64,000 nucleotides of DNA from Bromus sterilis (taxonomy: Eukaryota > Streptophyta > Magnoliopsida > Poales > Poaceae), in the NCBI GenBank assembly GCA_950022295.1, contig OX465598.1:344919324-344983323 (forward strand). Reading direction: 5' to 3'. Within the stretch, counting starts at the first letter, position 1. Every line of letters begins with the position of its first letter. Made by a program: the position numbers and the translations under genes. Of the stretch, positions 21,221 through 29,920 are shown piece by piece. The notes under the pieces are model-generated. The model ran no database searches. It worked only from the letters and a program-made list of their open reading frames with translations, and was not told the DNA's origin.

Positions 21221-21287
21221 AGCCTTTCTCTTCTACGCTTCTATCCAACTCGCTGCTTCACCTCTTTCTTCATCTCTCCTTCCGCTC

Positions 21288-22036
21288 ATGGTTCCTAGGC
21301 GAGGCGTTGGCCGTGGCCGTGGTCTTCGTGGCCGTGGTGGCCGCACACCACGCTCATGTCGTGGAGGTCGTCATGGTGCGGTGCCAGTGCCTTCCTCCTC
21401 TCCCTTGGAGGAGGGATTCTGGTGCTATGATTTTATTTTGTGCGTTCGTGGACAAAGTGCCAATCGCATCCTTCTTCCCTCTGCCTTTTCTGCCATTGTC
21501 TCTGAACGTGGCTTGGATGGTCTGCTTCTGCACCTTCAGGGGAGCTGTCGATCTCCTTCTTATGTTGAGTTGGAGGTTGATAGCTCTTGCTTGATTTTTC
21601 TTGGCTCTGGTTGGGGTTTATTTGCTCGGCGGTTGAATTTGCGAGATGGTGATATGCTTAGCTGTCGCTTTGACGGTGAGAGCACTGTCATTGTCCGCGC
21701 ATTCGATCCGAGTGGCAATAGCATGGATCCGCATGGGCAGGAGTCGAGCAGCGACAGCTCCATGAAGTCGAGGAGTCCTTCGCCTGCGTCTTCAACTGCT
21801 TCTTCCACCAGGGACTCTTCTGATGGTGGTGGTGAGCCGTCTTCAATTGCTTCCTCCTCTGCTTCTGAAGAAGACCTCGATGTCAAGCCACCGGTTAAAG
21901 AAGCGCGGCAGGCGACCTTTTAGAACTGGAGGCGGCGGCGTCATCTTCGCCGGCAGTTTGGGCGGAGCTGGAGAAGAAGCTAGAGGAGCAGGAGAAGAAG
22001 CTGGTGGAGCAGCTTCCCCAGTGGCTCCCCAAATAA
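21288..22036 (+). pseudogene. B3 DNA-binding-domain gene carried antisense in element D (C-terminus frameshifted)
   Basis: 211 open codons from ATG 21288 to TAG 21921-21923. Residues 4-28 are Arg/Gly-rich. Residues about 45-145 fit a plant B3 domain: RILLPSAFSAIV, then a divergent central part, then LGSGWGLFARRLNLRDGD and a closing VIVRAFDPSG strand, the family's GW..F....L..GD...F pattern. A Ser-rich acidic tail follows. Just past the stop, another frame encodes ELEKKLEEQEKKLVEQLPQ and ends at 22034-22036. I infer one gene with a single-base indel near 21915-21920 that originally ended in a short coiled coil. B3 domains are sequence-specific DNA-binding folds of plant transcription factors. 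A TATA box and short leader precede it. The B3 call is strong; why a retroelement carries it is unknown. Confidence 0.78.
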
Positions 22037-22599
22037 GTCGAGCTTCACCTTTTGTTATGTCATTGACATCATGAGCCTGCTGCTTCCATTACTACTTTGT
22101 CTGTGATGATGCTCTTGTACTATAGTTGATTACCCTCATGGGCACACATGTAGAAGTCATAGTTCCTTGGGTGATTTCCTCTTGTCATAGGAGCTGCCTT
22201 CTATCCAAATGTAGTTGAGTCCTTTTTGTATTGAGGATGATATCTATGATGTAAACCATGCTTTATCCTTTGTGTATATTTGAGCTTTTATGCCACCAAA
22301 AAACTGTGTCTTCACCATCAGGAGTTGTCTTTGAATCCCCCCTTTTTTTGGAACTGAGTGTTACGTTTGAGTCTTTTGCGGCTGGGAACTGTCTTCGGGT
22401 CCGTCTTGTACTTGGTACTGTGGGTTTTTATCGTGTGCGTGACAGCGCTCCCGATGGGAGTAGCCCCCGAGTCTTTAGGTGATCGTTGGCGATCGGGTGA
22501 AGACTAGATGAACTTGTGCTTCCTCCAAAGTTTCTTCAAAAAGTGTTTGGATGTTATGGGGGTGTTGATGGTCTTCTCTCGGGTGGGATTTGTGCTCGA
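22037..22599. other. Downstream region of the B3-like gene, nothing recognised
   Basis: T-rich sequence with short frames and no conserved motif. Near 22443 the phrase CGCTCCCGATGGGAGTAGCCCCCGAGTC repeats a piece of the polypurine-like motif of this element. No clear AATAAA is seen. Confidence 0.4.
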
Positions 22600-23245
22600 G
22601 ACCCCGAGTGCTTCGTGAAGGAGGTCGCATAGGCGATGGCGTTGCTCAGGGAGTTTTTATTCTTAGGCCCCCGAGTGCTTCGATTAAGATCGCGCAGGCG
22701 ATAAAGTTGCTCGGGGGGGAGTTTCTCTTCAGCCCCCGAGTGCTTCGATTAGGATCGCGAGTGCGATAACAGTTGCTCGGGGGGGAGTTTCCTCTTCAGC
22801 CCCCGAGTGCTTCGATTAAGATCGCATGTGCGATAGCAGGTGCTCGGGGGGGGGGGGGGATTTCCTCTTCAGCCCCCGAGTGCTTTGGTTAAGATCGCGT
22901 GTGCGATGGCAGATGCTCGGGGGGGGGGGGGAGTTTCCTCTTTAGCCCCCGAGTGCTTCGATTAAGATCGCATGTGCGATAGCAGGTGCTCGGGGGGGGG
23001 GGGGGGGATTTCCTCTTCAGCCTCCGAGTGCTTTGGTTAAGATCGCGTGTGCGATGGCAGATGCTCGGGGGGGGGGGAGTTTCCTCTTCAGCCCCCGAGT
23101 GCTTTGGTTAAGATCGCGTGTGCGATGGCAGATGCTCGGGGGGGAGTTTCCTCTTCAGCCCCCGAGTGCTTCGATTAAGATCGCGTGTGCGATGGCAGAT
23201 GCTCGGGGGGGGGGGAGTTTCCTCTTCAGCCCCCGAGTGCTTTTG
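22600..23245. repeat. Tandem array of about ten 64-76 bp hairpin units with G-tracts
   Basis: Each unit starts CCCCCGAGTGCTTCGATTAAG, continues GATCGCGTGTGCGATGGCAGA and ends TGCTCGGGGG plus a run of up to about 15 G. The CCCCCGAG...CTCGGGGG ends are inverted, and the middle holds a second inverted pair (ATCGC...GCGAT), giving nested stems. On the minus strand each unit carries ACTCGGGGGCT, close to the real polypurine tract of element D. Unit starts lie near 22602, 22669, 22733, 22799, 22875, 22945, 23019, 23091, 23158 and 23229. Confidence 0.9.
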
Positions 23246-23327
23246 AGATGGCCTTATTTGGGCGACATTTATTTTATTGCGGTCAAGCGATTTACATGAA
23301 TTGCCAGTCATGTCCGACTGATAGGGG

Positions 23328-24665
23328 CTATGGATAGAATAGTCGCAAGTTTGCTACGTTCCATGGATTGCCCACGTCCTCGTCTGTCTTTGGGTTCTTC
23401 AACCTGTAGGCGCCGCCTCCGATGACTTCTGAGATTATGAATGGTCCTTCCCATTGGGGGGCAAGTTTGTGGACCTTCTCTTGTATTAGTCGTAGGACTA
23501 GATCACCTTTGTTGAAGGTTCTAGTGCGCAGTCGACTGCTTTGGTAGGTACGCAGTTTGTCTTGGTACCCTTCTGATTTTGCCAGGGCTGTGTCTCTTGC
23601 TTTGTCAGCCGTATCTTTATCGTCTTGTAATGCCTCTTCTTCTTCTTCTTCCTCGTATCCGGTGACCCGGGGTGCTCCGAACTTGAGGCCGTGTGGCAGG
23701 ACTGCCTCTGCTCCGTACACCATGAAGAAGGGTGTGTATTGGGTTGCAGTGTTTGGCGTGGTTCGTAAGCTCCATAGGACCGCGGGGAGTTCTTCTACCC
23801 AGTTACCGGCGGCTTGCTCGAGTGGTGCGAGGAGTCGCTTCTTGATTCCTCCACAGACAAGGCCGTTTGCTTTTTCCACCTAGCCGTTGGACTGTGGGTG
23901 CGCGACTGATGCGTAATTGATTTTGATGCCCAGTTCTTCGCAAAAGTTCTGAAATTCTGCGGCCGTGAAGTTCGTGCCGTTGTCCGTGATGATGTTGTGT
24001 GGCACTCCGAATCTGAATATGATCGATTTGATGAAGTTGACAGCCGTGAGAGCTGTAGAGCTGGTGATGGGTACTGCTTCGATCCACTTGGTGAACTTGT
24101 CGACTGCGACGAGCAGGTGTGTTCTTCCGCCCTTTGATGATTTCTTTAGTGGGCCCACCATGTCGAGTCCCCAAGTGGCAAACGGCCAGGATAGTGGTAT
24201 GGTCTTGAGCTCTGATGCGGGAGCGTGTGGCCTGTTGGCGAATTTTTGACAGGCGACACAATGTCGCACGATTTCCTCTGCGTTTTTCATGGCTGTGGGC
24301 CAGTAGAAACCCGCTCGGAATGCTTTGGAAACGAGCACAGGACTGCTCGCGTGGTGCCCGCAGTAGAAACCCACTCGGAATTCTTTGAAGTTTTCTATGA
24401 AGGCTCCTCGGAACTGGCTCCAGGAGCTGATGGATCCGCGCCGAAGATTTTTCAGCCAGTGTCGAGCGGAGCTCTCGAGCATGAGCTGTACGTACTGCAT
24501 CGCCGTGACATTGGTCCCTCTTTGAAACTTGACTGCTGTTAGGTAGTCATCGAGCCATGCCTCCGGCTCCCGAGTCCGTTGTACTTTAGAGTCGTGGAGT
24601 TCAGTTTGAACCCATTGGGCATGCGCGTCACACGTATGGCACGTGTGAAGCAGAGTGCTCCGCAT
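23328..24665 (-). pseudogene. Element D gag-integrase fusion after internal deletion
   Basis: Read on the minus strand: a gag piece (24390-24665, with PEAWLDDYLTAVKF and a capsid-like ARHWLKNL), then integrase from about 24360: the zinc-binding region, catalytic D in WGLDMVGP, D in TDNGTNF, E in VEKANG, and a C-terminal domain ending at 23328 (LRLFYP). Protease, RT and RNase H are absent, yet the frame stays open across the joint. A TAG at 23880-23882 splits integrase between HPQSNG and VEKANG; a Gln codon (CAG) is expected there. Without RT the copy could not move by itself. A 27-bp imperfect duplication sits at the joint (24301-24327 and 24361-24387). Confidence 0.85.
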
Positions 24666-24780
24666 GGCTCGATTTCCTCGTCGGAAGTCTCTTCCTCCGA
24701 GTACTCCTCACGTGCTCCGCGTCTTCACCTGCTGCGGTTGACTCTGTTATGCGTGATGTCGTCTCGCGCGTCTCGCCGAG

Positions 24781-25390
24781 TGTTGTGGTAATACTAAAGG
24801 CATACCCCTAAGCGAGGGAAACCCAGGGGTATCCTTAAGCCCTGGGTTTCCCCAAAGCACATCAAGCAAAACACGAAGCATTGGCAATCTCCGAGTAACA
24901 TGTTACTCGGGGATTAGGAGTCGCTTCCAAGTATACAACTACTCGGAAGCGCAGCAAGATCCGAGTAGACCGATACTCGGAAGTAGTCGGCGAGGCCCCC
25001 CTACTCGGAAGATGGGAAACACAATGGACGGAGGCATTTAATGCTGCAGGCGTTTCCTCCTCTTTTGTTAGTAGTAATGGGCAGACCGTTTTGTATTTAA
25101 GTACGTATTTAATCCTGTAATTAAGACCCATTTAAGCCAAGGTATTAAGGAGGCAGGGGCGCAATCTATATAAGCCACCCCCTCCCCTTCGGCAGGGGCA
25201 CGCGCACACTTTTTCCCTTCTCAGTATTCTGAAGAAAGAACACCCCAGTAAGCCTGGGACAGGACTAAGGTTTTTATCTCCACGGAGAGGCCTAACCTGT
25301 ATAATCCTCTTGCGTCAACCCATTCTACGTACAGATTCATTTACCTCCTTTCTTACCCCTATACTCATTGTCAGATTTACATCCACGACA
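24781..25390 (+). repeat. 5' LTR of element B (610 bp)
   Basis: Begins TGTTGTGGTAATACTAAAGG and ends CCACGACA just before the primer site. The first bases and the internal ACTCGGAAG-type phrases resemble the LTR of element A, but overall the two LTRs differ strongly, so A and B are different subfamilies. Confidence 0.85.
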
Positions 25391-25409
25391 GTTGGCGCCC
25401 ACCGTGGGG
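25391..25409 (+). other. Primer-binding site of element B
   Basis: GTTGGCGCCCACCGTGGGG directly after the LTR. The same sequence follows the LTRs of A and F. It is the TGGCGCC type known from Tat-lineage elements; I did not assign the tRNA. Confidence 0.8.
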
Positions 25410-25433
25410 CTGAGTTGATCAGCAATCGTAGAG

Positions 25434-26011
25434 ATGGCATTTCCCTCATCCTTTTCGTCGACTCGCTGCTCTGAGCTCATCGTCGGAGAGGTTTTCTGTT
25501 TTGGATCGTTAGCTTTCATAGCTGACGATTCGGCTTGGCTAGCGGATTCCCCGCTCCAGGCACAATTGCTGCCCTCAAGGGGCAGCGTCCACTTCCGAGT
25601 TGACGAATCGGGGGCCCTGCGCCTCCAGATGTCGGCTCATCGTCAAGCGCCCGCGCTACTATCTGTTCTCCACAAGAAGAAGCGCTCGGGTCGTCCGCGC
25701 GCTCACCATCGTGGAAATTCGGTCAAGGTCCAGCAGGTGGCAGTCATTGACTCGGTGGAGTCAGCCCACAAGGCCTTGGACGAACTGATCGCAAGAGAAG
25801 GCTCCACGGCTTCTCTCTTGCCTCTGTTCGACTTGGTTGAGGAAGAAGGCATGGCAGCGTCTGACCCCGAGTCAGGCGCCGAGCAAGAAGGCAGCAGCGG
25901 CACCCCTGTCGCGGTTGCGGAAGTATGTATGACCGAGACTCCGCCCTCCCAACCATCTCCAGCTCGGGACACTAACGCCCGAGATGAACCGAACAGTCCA
26001 TCCAAGGCCGG
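25434..26011 (+). pseudogene. gag: Element B gag, 5' part (interrupted by element A)
   Basis: Open frame from ATG 25434 until element A at 26012. It matches the N-terminal part of element A's gag protein along its length: FGSLAF, ADDSAWLAD, LQAQLLP, HKKKRSG, QVAVIDS, then an acidic Glu/Ser region. No known domain is recognised in this N-terminal segment. The frame resumes at 39881 after the duplicated GCCGG. Confidence 0.85.
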
Positions 26012-26696
26012 TGTCGTGGTAATACCTAAGGTATACCCCCATGTTCCTTATATCAGGGGATACCCTTAGTTCTACCACCTCTTGGAAAATACTTGTAAAT
26101 CAAAACATAAACAAAAACCTCTTATTTCTTTTCTATCCGAGTAAGAAACTGCTCGGATCAAATCAAACTCTTCCGAGTAGTTAGTTTACTCAAGCGACAC
26201 CATTAATACAGGAGCAACCTTATTCAGAAGAGGCCCTTTCTCGAGTAAGGTGTCACTCGGAGCGAAGCACTACCATCCGAATAAGGTGGTTACTCGGAAG
26301 AAGAAGAAGCCGAGCTGCATGGTACTCGGATAAGAGGAAGAAGGACTGCTGTTACAAGACATTAAAGCCATAGGCGTTACCCCTACTTAAATAGCAATAA
26401 TGGAGAGACGTTTCCCATTGTAATAATAGCCATCCTTAAAATCTGTAATTAAAACCCATTACTGGGAAATGAAGGGACATGGCGCACTCTATATAAGCCC
26501 ATCCTTTCACCCAAGTAGGGACAACTTGGACATCTAGAGAAAGAACACCCCAAACTATTTGGGACAGGATTAAGGTTGTTATCTACAAGGAGAGGCCTAA
26601 CCTGTATAACTTTTCCTGGTGTCACCATCTTTGCGTACAGATCTTCATAGCTCCATCACTACCCTCATATCTATTGTTAGGTCTATAACCACAACA
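26012..26696 (+). repeat. 5' LTR of element A (685 bp)
   Basis: TGTCGTGGTAATACC... to ...CCACAACA, followed by the primer site. Contains CTATATAAGCCC near 26491 as a TATA box. Pairs with 39205-39875. Confidence 0.95.
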
Positions 26697-26715
26697 ATTG
26701 GCGCCCACCGTGGGG
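26697..26715 (+). other. Primer-binding site of element A
   Basis: ATTGGCGCCCACCGTGGGG directly after the LTR, identical to that of B and F except for the first base. Confidence 0.8.
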
Positions 26716-26739
26716 CTGAGCTGATCAGCAACCGTAGAG

Positions 26740-28834
26740 ATGGGATTCTTTTCGTCTTCCTCGTCGTCCTGCGGCCCCCAACTCATCCGCGGCGAGATGT
26801 TTATCTTTGGATCGTTAGCCTTTGTGGCTGACGATTCTGCTTGGCTGGCGGATGCGCTGCTCCAAGCGCAGCTGTTGCCTTTAAGAGGCAGCATGCACTT
26901 TCGAGCCGACAAATCGGGGGCTCTTCGCCTCCAATTACCAGCTCGTCCTCAAGCCCATACCCTGTTGCCTGTTCACCGCAAGAAGAAGAGATCAGGCCTC
27001 CCGCGTATTCCTTACCGGAACAAGCCCCGCCCGATCCAGCAGGTGGCGGTCATCGACTCAATGGAATCAGCTCAGCAGGCCATCAGCGAGCTGATCGCGA
27101 AGGAAGGTCCGACGACATCTCTAATGCACATCTTCAACTCTGGAGATGATGAAGACCTTTTGATGTCTGATTCGGAACCAGAAGCCGAACAAGAAGGGAG
27201 CAATGGTTCTCCCGTCACCATGGCAGAAGTTTGTATGGCCGGAACTCCACCACCTCAGGCGTCACCGGCCAGAGAGGGGGGAGATCGGACTAATGAAGCA
27301 GCTCGGGGCAATGAAGAGATTCCACTCGGAGAAAGAGAACGTCGACGAACATCTGATTTCAGACGTCTAGAGCTCGGAGGTTCAAGTCGGTGGCCCCTTA
27401 CTCGGGAAGAACAAGGGATGGCAGAGGCAGCAGAGCGAATGTTACAAACCCCCATAGATACCTCAACTCCGGAAGGGCAACATTTAGAAGCAGCTAGGTT
27501 AACCAAATTAGATGAGCGACAACGTTTAACCGAGCTACAGAATACATTGGAGCACCAGGCTCGTGAAGTAGCTCGCCTCAAGCAGAGTAGAACCAGTCGG
27601 CAACTGCGGGGGATTGGTGAAAATCAACCCTTCCGAGCTCTGGATACCCCAATGGAGAATTTAATAGCAGCTACTCGGATTGCAAATTCCTTGCAGCCGA
27701 GCGGCTCGGCGGCCGAAGGAATAGAACACTTAGCATTCTTGTTACAAAAGGCAGTGGAGCAGAACGCTGAAGTCAGTCAATCACTACAACGAGTTCATTC
27801 TCATCCGCCCCTCACGGGCAGCTCTCAGTCCGTTGATACTCCTCGAAGAAACAGAAATCATTCACCTCGGAACAAGGGAAATCCTCATGATAAATATCGC
27901 CATGAGCAGTTTCGAAACCCGGAGTTCCGAAGAGGTGATGAATACACAGCTCGGGGGAGAGACGAAGATTTTGCAGCTCGGAGGAGAGACGAAGAGTTCA
28001 CAGCTCGGGGGAGAGACGAAGAGTTCGCAGCTCGGAGGAGGGACCAAGAGCGGCGGCGAGTGGATCATCAAGAGGAAAGATATCGAGATATTGAAGATGA
28101 TGCTCGAAGCTATTTGGTATAGAATCGAGTAGATCGTGCGAGGATGTATCGACAAGACCAAGTTAGTTATCCGATGGCTACAGGCCCTGTCTGTTTCAGC
28201 GAGAGAATCAGATCAACCTCAATTCCTCCTCGCTTCAGGATAGCGCAAGGAGTGGAGAAGTACCGGGGTGATGCCAAGCCGCAGACGTGGTTGGATGACT
28301 ACAGAATAGCAGTCCAGATAGGAGGTGGTGGAGACGAGATAGCCATGATGCACCTTCCCCTGATGCTGGAAGGTTCAGCTCGGACATGGCTAAACCAGCT
28401 CCCACCAAACAGCATTTGGACATGGGAGGATTTAGTCAGGGTTTTCGTCAAGAATTTTGAAGGAACCTACAAGAGACCAGGAGGGCTGACCGAATTACAG
28501 TTGTGCATCCAAGGTCACAACGAGCCTACTCGAGAATACATTCAGAGATGGATTACTCTCCACAATTCGGTAGAGGGAGTCTCCGAGTTCCAGGCGATTC
28601 ATGCCTTTAAGCAAGGTGTCAAGTACAAAGAGTTAAGCTTGAAGCTCGCAAGGTCTCCCATGTCACTTCACTCGGCAGATTGATGGAAATTGCAAACAAG
28701 TATGCTAATGGGGAAGAGGAAATTCGGCAAAAATCCCAGCAGTATCGAAATAACAGCTCGGCTTCTAATCCCAAGCAAAAGAATGGAGGCCGGACTGGTA
28801 AGCGAAAGGCAGAAGGGCACCAACAGATGCCGAA
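26740..28834 (+). pseudogene. gag: Element A gag (one stop, one frameshift)
   Basis: Starts at ATG 26740, 24 bp after the primer site. A 460-codon N-terminal part has an acidic middle, a predicted helical stretch (RLTELQNTLEHQAREVARLK) and four ten-residue repeats of the ARGRDEEF/AARRRDEEF type (27950-28045). A TAG at 28120-28122 stands where element B has CAG. The capsid domain follows (28200-28660: WLDDYRIAV, LEGSARTWLNQLP, FVKNFEGTYKRPGGLTELQ, YIQRWITLHN). About 28650 a one-base deletion relative to B shifts the frame and makes an early stop at 28681-28683. No canonical CCHC knuckle is present; a C-P-L-H...K-H-x3-C cluster follows at 28945-29015. Confidence 0.87.
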
Positions 28835-29920
28835 TTGGTGGCGGCTGCAAATGCAGTAGGTATCCACAGCAAAAATCAACAAAGGAAGGAATGGCAACCT
28901 CGTCAGAAGAAGCCTTCAAATGATGATGATATCCTGAATCAGCCTTGTCCTCTTCATACCACCCAAGACGCTGAAGGAAAGACAGTTCTCCCGAAGCACA
29001 CAACCAGGCAGTGCCGACTAATCAAGAGAGCTGCGCAAAATGGGAAGACCGGCCCCCAGCAAGATAAGGGGAAGAAAAAGGAAGGAAGTCCAGATTTGGA
29101 TAGTGAAGGTTTTCCTCGGGAAGATGGAATACTGGTCATTTTTGCAGGACGGGAATCAAAAAGAGTGAAAAAATTGAGATTCAGGGAAGTTAACACGATG
29201 GCTCCAGCTGTTCCGAATTATATGAAATGGGCAAATGTTCCGATTACGTTCGATCAATCAGACCACCCTCCTCATATCCCTCACCCTGGAAGACATGCTT
29301 TGATAGTTGACCCATTGGTGGAAACAGGAAACGGTAATTTTAGGCTAAGGAATGTCTTGATGGATGAAGGCAGTGGCATAAACCTTTTATATGCTAGTAC
29401 CTTAAAAGACATGAACATTCCGATGTCCAAACTCAGTAACAGTTACTTGGAATTTCATGGGATCATCCCAGGAAAGAAAGCATTTTCACTAGGTATGATT
29501 ACTCTGAATGTAGTTTTCGGTACACCTGATAATTTTCGGAAAGAAAGGATTACCTTTGAAGTAGTCGACTTTCCGAGTGCTTATCACGCGCTACTCGGAC
29601 GGCCCGCTTATGCAAAGTTCATGGCAATTCCTTGCTATGTCTATTTGAAGCTAAAGATGCCAGGTCCTAAAGGTGTGATCACTGTATCCGGAAACTATAA
29701 ACAAGCAGAAGAGCTGCTGCAAAAAGGATCACTTATAGCCGACCAGCAAATGGCAGAGGTTGAGTTTGCCGAGTTGAAGAAAACAGTTGACACGTCCGAG
29801 TTGTTACAACCTAAGAAATCATCTTCATTTGAGTCGGCAGGAGAGACCAAAAAGGTGCGGATACATCCTTCCGATGAGAACAAGTATACCAACATCGCCA
29901 CCGATCTGGACCCTAAATAG
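28835..29920 (+). CDS. Element A gag C-terminus and protease
   Basis: 361 open codons in the frame of the downstream RT. The first part has the Cys/His cluster (CPLHTT...KHTTRQC). The retropepsin-like part follows: VLMDEGSGINLLYAS with the catalytic Asp at about 29361, and the conserved ALLGRPAYAKFMAIP. Element B has DGGS where this copy has DEGS, so the active-site loop is altered. It ends in TAG (29918-29920), the same stop in the same place as in element B; RT continues in frame. The chosen left limit is only the first Met after the frameshift; the true polyprotein starts at 26740. Confidence 0.8.
   Translation: MVAAANAVGIHSKNQQRKEWQPRQKKPSNDDDILNQPCPLHTTQDAEGKTVLPKHTTRQCRLIKRAAQNGKTGPQQDKGKKKEGSPDLDSEGFPREDGILVIFAGRESKRVKKLRFREVNTMAPAVPNYMKWANVPITFDQSDHPPHIPHPGRHALIVDPLVETGNGNFRLRNVLMDEGSGINLLYASTLKDMNIPMSKLSNSYLEFHGIIPGKKAFSLGMITLNVVFGTPDNFRKERITFEVVDFPSAYHALLGRPAYAKFMAIPCYVYLKLKMPGPKGVITVSGNYKQAEELLQKGSLIADQQMAEVEFAELKKTVDTSELLQPKKSSSFESAGETKKVRIHPSDENKYTNIATDLDPK

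Larger units (their letters stand above)
19502..24780 (-). mobile_element. Element D: Tat-type Ty3 retrotransposon, internally deleted, 5' part displaced by element B
   Basis: Minus-strand element. Its 3' LTR (19502-19938) and polypurine tract are at the left, then a 3' region with an antisense B3-like gene and tandem repeats, then a gag-integrase fusion (23328-24665). The 5' part is missing because element B is inserted at 24781. Integrase and gag sequences are close to those of elements A and B, hence Tat type. Protease, RT and RNase H are deleted between gag and integrase. CCATC at 19497-19501 is the left candidate target duplication; its partner would lie outside the window. Confidence 0.8.

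Noticed and set aside
22600..23245. CRISPR-like array of repeats and spacers
   Set aside because: The units are tandem minisatellite copies without unique spacers, in a plant retrotransposon 3' region.
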